From CAZABP01 sp964483245 (GTDB lineage Bacteria > Planctomycetota > UBA1135 > UBA2386), in contig CAZABP010000004.1 in NCBI GenBank assembly GCA_964483245.1, positions 62,001 through 126,000 on the forward strand: 64,000 nt of DNA, in the 5' to 3' direction. The notes under the pieces were generated by a model. It had not been told where the DNA came from. It did no database searches and saw only the letters and a program-made list of their open reading frames with translations. Shown piece after piece: positions 19,338 to 29,523 of this stretch (its first letter is position 1; the number at the start of each line of letters is the position of its first letter). Position numbers and translations under genes: made by a program.

Positions 19338-19552
19338 GGTGGTCGTTGGGGGTGTGGGACAGGAGAGACCTTCCGATTCGTATGGGTATCAGGGGGGAGA
19401 GACAAGGGGGGTATAGAGGGGAGTCGGAGGGGTAGCGTCGCGACGGCGAACCGCGAAGGCGCGGTACCGGCGCTCGTTCGGAGCCGGGAAAGGCAGCCAC
19501 GATCCGTTGAGCCGCAGGTGGGGTCTGGCTACGTTGCGCCGCAAGGCGTGGT

Positions 19553-19577
19553 GGACGGCGGGTTCACGGCGCCGTCC
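19553..19577 (+). promoter_or_regulatory. 5' leader hairpin before the FtsK-like gene
   Basis: GGACGGCG (19553-19560) and CGCCGTCC (19570-19577) form a perfect 8-bp stem around a nine-base loop, and can extend with a bulge. The stem ends just before the AGGAGGT ribosome binding site of the next gene, so it may affect translation initiation. This is inference from position only. Confidence 0.4.
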
Positions 19578-19594
19578 CACCAGGAGGTCTGCGC

Positions 19595-21031
19595 ATGCCT
19601 ACTCTGCCGCCTCTGCCCACCGCGCAGCCGACCCGGCCGCCTGCTCTGCGGGCGCGCGGCCGGACGCCATGGCTCCCGCTCGGGCTCGTCGGTGCGTCCG
19701 TGTTCCTGCTGTCGGGCCTCAGCTACTACCACCTCGCGCTCGCCGGGAGCGATGCGGGAGGCGGCTGGACTGCTGGCGTGGTGGCAGGGCTGTACCAGTT
19801 CCTGGGGTTCGTGCCCGGGTTCATGCTCGGCCTGCTCGCGTTGGCCTGGGGAACGATCTGGTTCCTGGGCGGCAGCATCGAGCGGCCGGGTGCGCGCCTG
19901 CTGCGGATCGTCGTGCTGACGATCAGCCTCGCAGTGCTCGTCAATCTCGAAGGCTCGCTCGGTGCGCTGCAGCCGCACGACGGCGTGCTCGGCCATTGGC
20001 TCGCGTCGCGGTTCGTCAACGTGTTCGGGTTCGGGCTCAGCGCCGTGCTCGTCTCGCTCGTGGCGCTCGCCTCGCTGCTGCTGGCGACGGACTTCTTCTT
20101 CTACCGGCACTTCGATTCCCTGGCTGCGCCTGCAGCGGCAGCGCCCGCGACGTCATCCGCACGGATCGGGGATGCCGGCGTCGAGCCGGAGGCGACAGCG
20201 ATGCTGCGCGGTCTGCGCGAGGATCTCCGCGCAGTCGAGCAGCGCACCGTCTGGTCCGCTCCGCTGGATGACGAGGAGCCGTTGCTGCCGCGGCAGTCGG
20301 CGGCGGAGCTCGAGGTGGGGTCGGAAGACGTCGGGCCGGAGCTGGCCGCGGCCGAGCCGGCCGTGGAGGAGCCGGCCGTGGAGGAGGCTGTCGACGTGCA
20401 CGCCGAAGCCGCGCCCGAGCCGGCTGTTGGCGAAGTTGACGGTGAGTGGGGTCGCGACGTCCGCGAGATCGAACTGCCGGAGCTTCTGCCGGACGAGCAG
20501 GAGCTCGCCGCCGCGGTGGAGGAATTCATGGCGTCGTTGGCGCCGGCGGCCCCCGCCGGACCGGACTCGCACGGGTCGGCGCCGTCGGAGCCGCTCGGCG
20601 AAGGTGGTGCGGAGCTGCTGCCTGATGCCGCATCGGTCGGGCCGCAGGACCTCGATGACGAGGCGCCACGAGCACCGGAGCAGGAAGCAGCGGCCCCTGC
20701 GCAGGCAGGCAGCGCGGACGCCGACGTCGAACTCGATGCCGTGCCGGAGCCGGAAACGGTCGTTCCGCTGCCGCGCGCCGCGACCGTGCCGGCCGCGCGC
20801 CAGGGCACGCTGTTCCTGCGCGGTTCGCTCGACCCGGACCTGCTCGCCGAAGCGACGCAGGTCGTGCGCCATGCCGGCCGCGCGACGGCCGCGCTGCTGC
20901 AGCGCCGGTTGCGCATCGGCTACGACGACGCGATCGCAGTGCTCGATGCGCTGCGCACGTCCGGGATCCTCGACGGGGAACCGGGCAGCTCCACGGCGCA
21001 TGTGCGCGCCGACGGTGCGGGCGCCGGTTAG
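19595..21031 (+). CDS. FtsK-like membrane protein without motor domain (4TM + gamma winged helix)
   Basis: 478 residues; ATG at 19595 with a perfect AGGAGGT six bases upstream. Residues about 26-168 contain four hydrophobic helices (near 26-46, 68-92, 101-118, 144-168) with the FtsK_4TM layout. Residues 170-408 are an acidic, Ala/Glu/Pro-rich linker (EPAVEEPAVEEAV). Residues about 411-461, including ATALLQRRLRIGYDDA-like sequence and GILDG, match the FtsK gamma winged-helix domain, which in FtsK reads polar DNA sequences and contacts XerD. The RecA-like alpha/beta motor, with Walker A and B, is absent; normal FtsK is about 800 residues or more. It may be a DNA-membrane tether or a regulator of a full FtsK elsewhere. 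The gene precedes dnaB. Confidence 0.8.
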   Translation: MPTLPPLPTAQPTRPPALRARGRTPWLPLGLVGASVFLLSGLSYYHLALAGSDAGGGWTAGVVAGLYQFLGFVPGFMLGLLALAWGTIWFLGGSIERPGARLLRIVVLTISLAVLVNLEGSLGALQPHDGVLGHWLASRFVNVFGFGLSAVLVSLVALASLLLATDFFFYRHFDSLAAPAAAAPATSSARIGDAGVEPEATAMLRGLREDLRAVEQRTVWSAPLDDEEPLLPRQSAAELEVGSEDVGPELAAAEPAVEEPAVEEAVDVHAEAAPEPAVGEVDGEWGRDVREIELPELLPDEQELAAAVEEFMASLAPAAPAGPDSHGSAPSEPLGEGGAELLPDAASVGPQDLDDEAPRAPEQEAAAPAQAGSADADVELDAVPEPETVVPLPRAATVPAARQGTLFLRGSLDPDLLAEATQVVRHAGRATAALLQRRLRIGYDDAIAVLDALRTSGILDGEPGSSTAHVRADGAGAG

Positions 21032-21393
21032 CCGTCGCACGACCTCGCGCAGAATCTGCAGACTTTTTTCGGCGCGTCGGGCCTCTGCCCGAACCCCGAC
21101 GGTGCTTGGTCGCGCGCCGCCGATTCCCCACCGCGTCCACCGATTCTCGACCAAGCAGTTGCTTGCAGCAGCCGGTCGAGCAGTGGTAATGCAGCGCACG
21201 GGCGGTCGCGCGGTGCACGCACGGATCGGACTCTGCGGCTGCGCAGAGCGGTCCGTCGGATGCCGCGCGAGCCAGGACGACAGCTCTGTCACCGCCGCCC
21301 CGCGATGCCTTCGGGCTCGCCGCGGCGGTGTACTTCTTCTCCTGGCGCGACCACGGCGGTCACGAACACGGATACGCAACGACACGGAGGGCG
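21032..21393. other. spacer before dnaB, no gene seen
   Basis: No convincing gene. There is a six-T run at 21064-21069, a 6-bp hairpin (TCGGGC / GCCCGA with CTCT loop, 21077-21092), and a weak promoter-like pair TTGCAG (21163) and TAATGC (21187) spaced 18 bases. The T run lies before the hairpin, so it is not a standard terminator for the plus strand. The helicase frame is open from a GTG at 21328, but the encoded residues are not helicase-like. Confidence 0.4.
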
Positions 21394-22752
<1,359 letters not shown>

Positions 22753-22911
22753 GCGATGCGCGGTGCTGCGCCGTCTGCAGCGGGGGGGCTGCGCGGCGTG
22801 GGACCGGCACCTCCGCGCCGCGGGGATTCCGCCGCTGGCACTGCGATCGGCCGGAATCCGCGCTTGCGATCGTGGTCCGGCCCGGGTCCGCTGCTGCGCC
22901 TTCACGGCCGA

Positions 22912-25416
22912 ATGTTCTGCCGACCGGGTCTGTGCGCGCTGGCCATCCTCATTTGCGCTGTGTCGGCGCGGGCTCAGGATCCGGAGGTGCCACCGCAGGA
23001 CCCGCAGGATCCCGAGGGGAAGATCGTGCAGGACATCCGCGTCGAGCCGGCCGACACGCCATCGGCGGGGCGGATCCTGAACCACCTCGCCGCGCGGCGG
23101 GGGCAGCCGTTCCGGGGCGCCGTGATCCGCCAGGCGATCCGCGAGCTGTGGTCGGAATACAAGGTGCGCACCGAGGTCTTCACCGAGGTGCTGCCGAACG
23201 GCGAGGTGCGGATCATCGTCGAGGTCGCGCAGGACTACCGCGCGTACCAGAAGGTGCTGTTCAAGGGCAACAGCGCCAAGACCGAGAGCCAGCTGCGCGC
23301 CCTGCTCGGTCCGGGGATCACGCAGACGACGACCGACTTCGCGGCGCTCGGGCTCGCCCGCGCGATCGAGGCCAGCTACCGGCGCGACGGCTACTACTAC
23401 TGCCGGGTCGGGATCGAGACCGACGACACGGCCAGCACGTTGACGTTCCGGATCGACGAGGGCCCGAAGGTCACCGTCCGCGAGGTCGTGTTCCGCGGCA
23501 ACGAGTCGGTGCCGACGCGCGCACCGATCGGGCTGTATCGCAATCTGCTCAGCAGCTCCGGGATCGAGAGCCAGCCGGCCGGCGCGCTGCTGCCCGGCGC
23601 CGTGTTCTCCGAGGAGACGGTCGAGGAGGACCTGAACAAGCTGCGCGCGTTCTATCGCGGCATCGGATACCGGGATGCCGAGGTGGAGCTGGTGCGCATC
23701 ACGCCATCGCACGACCTCGAGACCGTCGATCTGACGTTCCGCGTCATCGAAGGACCGCGGTACCGGGTCTCGGCGGTCGAGATCGAGCAGGTCGGTCCGG
23801 AAGGGGTGACCGACTACCAGCCGCTGGTCCCGGTCGAGCAGCTCCGCGCCGAGCTGCGGCTGAAGCCGGGCGACTTCTACGACCGCGACCGGCTGTCGCT
23901 CGATCAGCGCGCGCTCAAGCGGTTCTACGGCAAGCGCGGGCATCCGCCGCAGGGGGAGTACGGCCCCGCGCTGCGCGACGCGCTGATCGTCGACGAGCCG
24001 CGCGAGACGTTCGACTTCGACGCCCACGAGATCAAGCTGGTGTGGCGGATCCGCGAGGGGACGCCGAAGAAGCTGCACGACGTCCGGATCCGCGGCAACA
24101 CGCACACGGAGGATCGCGTCGTGCGGCGCAAGGTGTTCCTGTTCCCGGGCGAGATCCTGGACATGGACAAGGTGGAGCGCTCGCTCGCATCGCTCGAGGC
24201 GCTGCGGTACTTCGGGGATGAGAGCGGGTTCGGCGGCGTGCAGTTCGAGCTGCTGCCGGTCGAAGGCCGGCCGGACGAAGTCGACCTGGTCATCGAGGTC
24301 AAGGAAGGGGACACCGGCCAGCTGATCTGGGGGGCCGGCGTCAGCACGGGTGCCGGGCTCGTCGCGAGCGTCCGGTTCACCAAGCGCAACTTCGACCTGA
24401 CGTCGCTGCCGTCGTCGTGGAATCCCGGCACGATCCTCGACGAGATCGTGCGTGGCGAAGCGTTCCACGGCGCCGGCCAGGAACTCGACATGCTGCTGGC
24501 GCCCGGCACGGAGATCTCGACGTTCCGGGTCTCGTGGTTCGATCCGGACATCTTCCGGCGTCACTTCGACACGATCGGGATGCGCGTGCAGGGCTACCGC
24601 ACGCTGCGCCGGCTGGACGGCTACAACACCGACGAGCTCGGCGGCGCGTTGAGCTTGTCGCGGCAGTTCACCGAGCAGCTCGGAGTCAACCTGACGTTCC
24701 GCGATTCCACGTTCGACGTCACCGACATCGACCCGAACGCACCGGCGATCGTGTGGGACGCCGAGGGGAAGAGTGAGCTGCGCAGCCTCGGGATGCAGGT
24801 CCGCTGGCGCAATCTCGACCAGCCGCTCCGGCCGACCGAAGGGCTGCAGACCACGTTCGAGGCGGAATATGGCGGCGGCTTCCTCGGCGCGCAGGTGGAC
24901 ATGCTCAAGCTGCACGTCGACGCCGACAACTTCTGGGCGTTCTACCGCGACGCGCGCGACCGCGCGCACGTGCTGCGCACGCGCGTGTCGTTCGATTACG
25001 GGCAGAATCACGACACCGACGAGCCGCTGTTCCTGGCGGAGCGGTTCATGATGGGCGGCATGAACCTGCGCGGGTTCGAGCAGCGTGGCGCGGGGCCGAA
25101 GCAGTTCGGGACGCCGGTCGGCGGCGAGGCGATGTTCCTGGCCGGCGTCGAATACAACTTCCCGATCGTGTCGACGCGGACCGAGCGGGCGCTGCGCGAG
25201 ACCGAGATCCTGCGCGGGGTCGTGTTTGCCGACTACGGGCACCTCGGTCTGCAGATCGATGATCCGACGTTCCGGGACCCGCGGCTGAGCGTCGGGTTCG
25301 GGGTGCGGATCTTCGTGCCGGTCCTGCAGGTGCCGATCGCGCTCGATCTGGCGTGGCCGCTGCTCTACGAGGAGACCGACGAGCGCCGGCAGCTGTTCTT
25401 CACGCTGTCCCGCTAA
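22912..25416 (+). CDS. bamA: outer membrane assembly factor BamA (Omp85 family)
   Basis: An 834-residue outer-membrane protein that inserts beta-barrel proteins. The start at 22912 gives a signal peptide (MFCRPGLCALAILICAVSARAQ); the frame is open from 22756 but without a signal. Several POTRA domains follow, seen as recurring beta-alpha-alpha-beta-beta units with KVLFKGNSAKTESQLR, REVVFRGNESVPTR and HDVRIRGNTHTEDRVV. The barrel starts near GAGVSTGAGLVASVRFTKRN. It contains the conserved lid-loop motif LRGF (usually VRGF/Y) in MNLRGFEQRG and ends with an aromatic-rich final strand (RRQLFFTLSR). It shows the cell has a second membrane. No ribosome binding site is obvious. Confidence 0.94.
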   Translation: MFCRPGLCALAILICAVSARAQDPEVPPQDPQDPEGKIVQDIRVEPADTPSAGRILNHLAARRGQPFRGAVIRQAIRELWSEYKVRTEVFTEVLPNGEVRIIVEVAQDYRAYQKVLFKGNSAKTESQLRALLGPGITQTTTDFAALGLARAIEASYRRDGYYYCRVGIETDDTASTLTFRIDEGPKVTVREVVFRGNESVPTRAPIGLYRNLLSSSGIESQPAGALLPGAVFSEETVEEDLNKLRAFYRGIGYRDAEVELVRITPSHDLETVDLTFRVIEGPRYRVSAVEIEQVGPEGVTDYQPLVPVEQLRAELRLKPGDFYDRDRLSLDQRALKRFYGKRGHPPQGEYGPALRDALIVDEPRETFDFDAHEIKLVWRIREGTPKKLHDVRIRGNTHTEDRVVRRKVFLFPGEILDMDKVERSLASLEALRYFGDESGFGGVQFELLPVEGRPDEVDLVIEVKEGDTGQLIWGAGVSTGAGLVASVRFTKRNFDLTSLPSSWNPGTILDEIVRGEAFHGAGQELDMLLAPGTEISTFRVSWFDPDIFRRHFDTIGMRVQGYRTLRRLDGYNTDELGGALSLSRQFTEQLGVNLTFRDSTFDVTDIDPNAPAIVWDAEGKSELRSLGMQVRWRNLDQPLRPTEGLQTTFEAEYGGGFLGAQVDMLKLHVDADNFWAFYRDARDRAHVLRTRVSFDYGQNHDTDEPLFLAERFMMGGMNLRGFEQRGAGPKQFGTPVGGEAMFLAGVEYNFPIVSTRTERALRETEILRGVVFADYGHLGLQIDDPTFRDPRLSVGFGVRIFVPVLQVPIALDLAWPLLYEETDERRQLFFTLSR

Positions 25417-25457
25417 CAGCGGTCGGCAGGCGGCGTCCTGCGGGGCGGAGAATGCCG

Positions 25458-26747
25458 ATGACAGACCCATCCCGCTGGTTCCCGCACGTGTCGATGCTGC
25501 CGCTGGCGCCGCTCGCGGCGCTGGCCGCGCTGCTGCCGGCGCAACAGCCGGCTGGCCGGCCGGCGGCGGCGCCGCCGCCGTTCGTCGTGCACGAGTGGGG
25601 GACGTTCACGTCGTTCCAGGGCGCGGATGGAGCCGGTCTCGAAGGGTTGCAGTGGGCCGAAGAAGGGCTGCCGGATTTCGTCCACACGCGCAGCGGCGGC
25701 GGCGATCCCGTTCCGGCCGGCAGGCTGCTGAAGGGGATCCTGATGCCGTTGCGCGGGGTCACGCAGAAGATGGAGACGCCGGTCATCTACTTCCATGGCA
25801 CATTGCCGCCGCGGGTGCAGGTGCGCGTCGAGTTCGTGCAGGGGCTGATCAGCGAGTGGTATCCGGCCGCCGCGGCGTTCGGCCCGGCGCTGCCGAAGCT
25901 GCCACAGGAGCAGAAGCTCGATCTCGCCAGCGTGCAGCGCTCGTTCCTGCAGTGGGACGTCGAGCTGTCAGCGCCGGACGCGCCCGCGCCGGAGGGACTC
26001 CCGGACGTGGATGCTGCCGATCCGTGGAGCTTCGCGCGGCGCGTCGACGCGGCGTGGGTGCGCACGGCCGGCGGGAAGTCGGCGCGCGAGGCAGAGCGGT
26101 ACCTGTTCTATCGCGGGCTCGGCACGTTCCGGCTGCCGGTGGCGGTCGCGGGATTCGGGCACGGCACTGGAGAACTGCGCAACGACGGCGAGCCGCTGCC
26201 GTTCGCGGTCGTGCTCGAGGTCGGCGAGGAGCGCGTGCGTTTCCAGCCGCTCGGGCGTGTGGACGGGGCGGCGACGCCGTTCGACCTCGCGCGCGGCGTC
26301 ACGCATGGCGCCGAGCAGGGGCGCGCTGCGTTGCAGCAGCTGCTCGTGCGCGAGTTGATCGCAGCCGGCCTGTTCGCTGACGAAGCCGAGGCGATGGTCG
26401 CGACCTGGGCGCGTTCGTGGCTCGTGCGTCCCGGCACGCGCGTGCTGTATCTCGTGCCTCGCGCGGCCGTCGACGCATTGCTGCCGCTGCAGATCGAGCC
26501 GGCGCCGGCGCGGATCGAACGCGCGCTGCTCGGGCGCCTCGAGTTCCTGACGCCGGAAGCGGAACAGGGCCTGCTCGCGGCGCTTGCCGCATGCAAGGAC
26601 CCAGAGGCCCCGGACGAGGCGGCGATGGGGCAGTTGGCGCGCTTCGACCGCTTCCTCGAGCCGGTGCTGCGGCGCACGCTCGCGATCGCGCCGCCAGATC
26701 ACGCCGCGCGTGGCGTTGCCATGCGGATGCTGTCGATGCTGGAATGA
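25458..26747 (+). CDS. secreted VHEWGTF-motif protein, function unknown
   Basis: 430 residues with the start chosen at ATG 25458, seven bases after GGAG; another ATG lies two codons earlier. The N-terminus has a signal-like hydrophobic run (LPLAPLAALAALLPAQQ) followed directly by FVVHEWGTFTSFQG, a motif I associate with conserved proteins of unknown function in planctomycetes and acidobacteria. The remainder is globular, with METPVIYFH, a tryptophan-rich middle and a helical C-terminus. No enzyme motif could be identified. The stop is six bases before the sigma-factor gene, so the three genes 25458-28222 look like one operon. Confidence 0.78.
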   Translation: MTDPSRWFPHVSMLPLAPLAALAALLPAQQPAGRPAAAPPPFVVHEWGTFTSFQGADGAGLEGLQWAEEGLPDFVHTRSGGGDPVPAGRLLKGILMPLRGVTQKMETPVIYFHGTLPPRVQVRVEFVQGLISEWYPAAAAFGPALPKLPQEQKLDLASVQRSFLQWDVELSAPDAPAPEGLPDVDAADPWSFARRVDAAWVRTAGGKSAREAERYLFYRGLGTFRLPVAVAGFGHGTGELRNDGEPLPFAVVLEVGEERVRFQPLGRVDGAATPFDLARGVTHGAEQGRAALQQLLVRELIAAGLFADEAEAMVATWARSWLVRPGTRVLYLVPRAAVDALLPLQIEPAPARIERALLGRLEFLTPEAEQGLLAALAACKDPEAPDEAAMGQLARFDRFLEPVLRRTLAIAPPDHAARGVAMRMLSMLE

Positions 26748-26753
26748 GCAGGC

Positions 26754-27317
26754 TTGGGCGCGCAACCAGCCACGACCGATGCCGATGCCGCGGCCGCCGA
26801 GAGCCAGGAGTGCTGGCGCCGCGCGGCGAACGGCGATCCGACCGCGTTCGGCCAGCTGTATGCCGCGTTCGCCCCCGTGGTGCATGGCCTCGCGCTGGCG
26901 CGCGTCGGCCAGGGCGAGGCCGAGGACGTGACGCAGGACGTGTTCCTGATCGTGCACCGGCGGCTCGGCGAGCTGCGCGACTTCGCCGCGCTGCCCGGGT
27001 GGATCTGTTCGATCGCGCGCAACCTTGCGACCGACCGGCTGCGCCGGCGGCGGCGGCAGCCGCAGTGGACCATGCTGCAGGGAGAGCCGATGGGACGCGC
27101 CGATGGCGACGACCGCGAGCTGCGCGAGCGCATGCTCGGCCGGATCCGGGCGCTGCCGGAGGCGTATCGCGACACCCTCGTGCTGCGGCTGGTCGAAGGG
27201 CTGACCGGCCCGGAGATCGCTGCGCGCACGGGGCTGACGCACGGCTCAGTGCGCGTGAACCTGACGCGCGGCATGGCGATGCTGCGTGAACAGCTCGCCC
27301 AGGACGGTTGGCCATGA
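26754..27317 (+). CDS. ECF RNA polymerase sigma factor
   Basis: A 187-residue two-domain sigma factor. Region 2 includes AFGQLYAAFAPVVHGLALARVG and DVTQDVFLIVHRRL with the WICSIARNLATDRLRR segment. Region 4 has the helix-turn-helix LTGPEIAARTGLTHGSVRVNLTRG. The frame begins at a TTG (26754) with no in-frame ATG before homology starts, so the true start is uncertain by a few codons. Its stop overlaps the ATG of the next gene (ATGA), a sign of translational coupling to the FecR-like partner. The target promoters cannot be told from the sequence. Confidence 0.88.
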   Translation: MGAQPATTDADAAAAESQECWRRAANGDPTAFGQLYAAFAPVVHGLALARVGQGEAEDVTQDVFLIVHRRLGELRDFAALPGWICSIARNLATDRLRRRRRQPQWTMLQGEPMGRADGDDRELRERMLGRIRALPEAYRDTLVLRLVEGLTGPEIAARTGLTHGSVRVNLTRGMAMLREQLAQDGWP

Positions 27318-28222
27318 GACCCGAGGACGAATACCTGTGGGATCGCAGCGGGACGCCTGACCCGGTCGTGGCCCGGCTCGAATCGCTGCTCGCGCCGCTG
27401 CGCCACGATCCGGCGCGCGCGCCGCTGCGGCAGCGTTCACGCCGGCAGTGGCCGTGGTGGTTGGGTGCCGTGGCCGCGGCTGGCATCGCCGCGTGGTGGT
27501 TGTGGGGGTCGGAGCCCTCGGGTCCGCAGCAACCGCAGTTGCAACTCCTGGCCGACGGGCGTGCGCTGCAGCCGGACGAATGGATCGAGACCGCGGGTGC
27601 GGCGAGCGCACTCGAACTCGGGGACGGCATCGGCCGGCTCCGGCTAGCGCCCGGCAGCCGCCTGCAGCTGCGCAAGCTCGCCCGCGAGGAGACCAGGCTG
27701 TTCCTGCAGGTCGGGCGGCTCGAGGCGTTCGTGGCCGCGGATGCGCGGCCGCGGTTCTTCCAGGTGGAGACGCCGGCGACGACTTGTGTCGATCTCGGGT
27801 GCAAGTACGTGCTCAGCGTCGACGCGGATGGGACGACGCACGTGCAGGTCACGCTCGGGCAGGTTGCCTTCGAGAGCGCGGATGGGGAGCGCTACATCCC
27901 GATGGGGGCCGAGTGCCTCGCGCTCGGCGCGGGCCGGCTCGGGACTCCGCGGTTCCGCACCATGGACAGCACGCTGGTGGATCTGCTCGACGAGTTCGAC
28001 CGTGCCGACCGTGCGGACGGGGCGCGGCGGCGCGAGCTGGCGGACAAGTTCTGCAGCGTGGCGGCGGAACCGAAGACCTCGCTCAGCATCTGGCATTGGT
28101 TGTCGGATCCGGACCCCGGGATCCGCACACGGGCCGACGCGGCGCTCGCGGCGCTGTTCGATCCGCCGGCCGAGCGGACGCCGGCCGCTTGGAAAGAGCA
28201 GCTCGAGAGTTGGTGGTACTGA
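27314..28222 (+). CDS. FecR-like membrane regulator, probable anti-sigma partner
   Basis: 302 residues; ATG at 27314 overlaps the sigma-factor stop by four bases. The N-terminal about 45 residues are cytoplasmic and charged. One membrane segment follows (WPWWLGAVAAAGIAAWWLWG). The periplasmic part carries a FecR-type beta region (LADGRALQPDEWIETAGAAS, FQVETPATTCVDLGCKYVLSV, HVQVTLGQVAF). FecR proteins pass envelope signals to an ECF sigma factor, but there is no classic zinc anti-sigma motif at the N-terminus, so the mechanism is inferred from context. Confidence 0.78.
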   Translation: MRPEDEYLWDRSGTPDPVVARLESLLAPLRHDPARAPLRQRSRRQWPWWLGAVAAAGIAAWWLWGSEPSGPQQPQLQLLADGRALQPDEWIETAGAASALELGDGIGRLRLAPGSRLQLRKLAREETRLFLQVGRLEAFVAADARPRFFQVETPATTCVDLGCKYVLSVDADGTTHVQVTLGQVAFESADGERYIPMGAECLALGAGRLGTPRFRTMDSTLVDLLDEFDRADRADGARRRELADKFCSVAAEPKTSLSIWHWLSDPDPGIRTRADAALAALFDPPAERTPAAWKEQLESWWY

Positions 28223-28238
28223 GCTGCGCAGGCGCAGA

Positions 28239-28259
28239 ATCCCCGCGGGATGCGGGGAT
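28239..28259. terminator. terminator-like hairpin between convergent genes
   Basis: ATCCCCGC (28239-28246) and GCGGGGAT (28252-28259) form a perfect 8-bp stem with a five-base loop, 17 bases after the stop of the FecR-like gene. There is no T tract. It lies between two convergent genes and could act in both directions. Confidence 0.4.
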
Positions 28260-28402
28260 GCGGAGCCGGAGCAACTCCATGGACGCAGGCGGCGCGGCCG
28301 AGGGGTGCTGGGTGGACCGAGCGGAGCGAGGTCGAACCATTCGTTGCGGCCGCGAAGGCACGTCGCGGGTCCTGGCCCCAGGCTCGCGCGGCTGGCGGCT
28401 GC

Positions 28403-29461
28403 TTACTGCAGCTTGACGCGCAACATCGCCGAGACCACGCGTTCGAGCGCGTTCGCTTTGGGTGCCGGCGCGAGCCACTGGAACAGGATCGTGCGATCCT
28501 TCAGGTTCGGATCGTCCGGGATCGGCAGCGGAATCGCCGCGTTGCCGCCGGCGTCTGCCGAGGCCGGCAGGGTCCACAGCACGTCGGTCCGCAGCAGGCA
28601 GCCCGGGGCGCCGAGCGGTGCGAGGTCGAGCGGCAGCGGCACGCCGCTCCAACTCGTTTCGCTGGCACCGACCAACAGCGATGCCGCCGCCGTCGCGGGC
28701 ATCGCGGTCGCCTGGATCGTCAGCGTCGTCTTGCGCTTTGGCTCGCCGAGCCAGCCGATGACCACCGGCTGCTGGTCCGCCTTCGGACAGCCGCTGCCGA
28801 CGACGACGATGCCGCCGCCGGCCAGCGCGAACTCCAGCTTCGTCCCGGACGGGAACGGTCCGTAGCCGGAGGCCACCGGATTCGCCGCGTCGTAGGCGAG
28901 TGCGTAGACCGTCTCCAACGTGTCGCTGCGGCGCGAGCCGGGCTGAGTGCCGTTGAAGTAGGCATCCTGGATCACGAGGTCGACGACCACGGCGCGCTGG
29001 CCGTCGTGCCGGAACGTCCCGGTCAGGCCGAGCCGCGCCCACGCGTCCTGCTGCGTGTCGAAACGCGTGTTGGCGCGGCGCAGCAGCAGCGTCGGGTCGG
29101 CCAGGTTCTGGTCGAACTTCGGGTCGAGGGCGCTGCCGCGGAGGTGCGCCATGCGCAGTTCGAGCAGGGAGTAGGTGTAGTTGCCGTTGCCGGCGGTCGC
29201 GAAGCCGACGTCGGTGATCGTCGCGTTCGGCGGGAACGCGCTGGCTGGCACCAGGATCTGCGTGCGCATGTCCTGGAAGCTGCCGGTCGGGCCCTTGCCG
29301 CCGAGCGGGATGCTGTTGATCGGACCCTGGTCCGCGCGCGCGTCCGGCACGTAGACCTGCGCGGTCACGGGCACTCCGAATGCGAGGCTCAGCGCCACGG
29401 CTGCGTGGCGCAGCAGGACCGGGACGCAGGAGCGGCCTGCCAGCTGCGGATCCGATGCCAT
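28403..29461 (-). CDS. secreted protein with shared C-terminal module
   Basis: 352 residues from ATG 29461; a GTG at 29506 would add 15 residues. The N-terminus has a signal peptide (LLRHAAVALSLAFGVPVTAQ), then a beta-rich domain (VYVPDARADQGPINSIPLGG, FAFPPNATITDVGF-like). The last about 130 residues carry GCPK, LPLDLAPLGAPGCLL, GNAAIPLPIPDDPNL and TILFQWL. That pattern recurs at the ends of the proteins at 49159 and 50887, and more weakly in the repeat proteins at 1-19337. No catalytic residues were recognised. The gene is divergent from hutH, 62 bases away. Confidence 0.82.
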   Translation of the reverse strand: MASDPQLAGRSCVPVLLRHAAVALSLAFGVPVTAQVYVPDARADQGPINSIPLGGKGPTGSFQDMRTQILVPASAFPPNATITDVGFATAGNGNYTYSLLELRMAHLRGSALDPKFDQNLADPTLLLRRANTRFDTQQDAWARLGLTGTFRHDGQRAVVVDLVIQDAYFNGTQPGSRRSDTLETVYALAYDAANPVASGYGPFPSGTKLEFALAGGGIVVVGSGCPKADQQPVVIGWLGEPKRKTTLTIQATAMPATAAASLLVGASETSWSGVPLPLDLAPLGAPGCLLRTDVLWTLPASADAGGNAAIPLPIPDDPNLKDRTILFQWLAPAPKANALERVVSAMLRVKLQ

Positions 29462-29523
29462 CGGGGGATCGTTCGGCACCGGGAGCGCGCCGGCTTGAGC
29501 ACCCACGTCGCTATACCTGCCGC

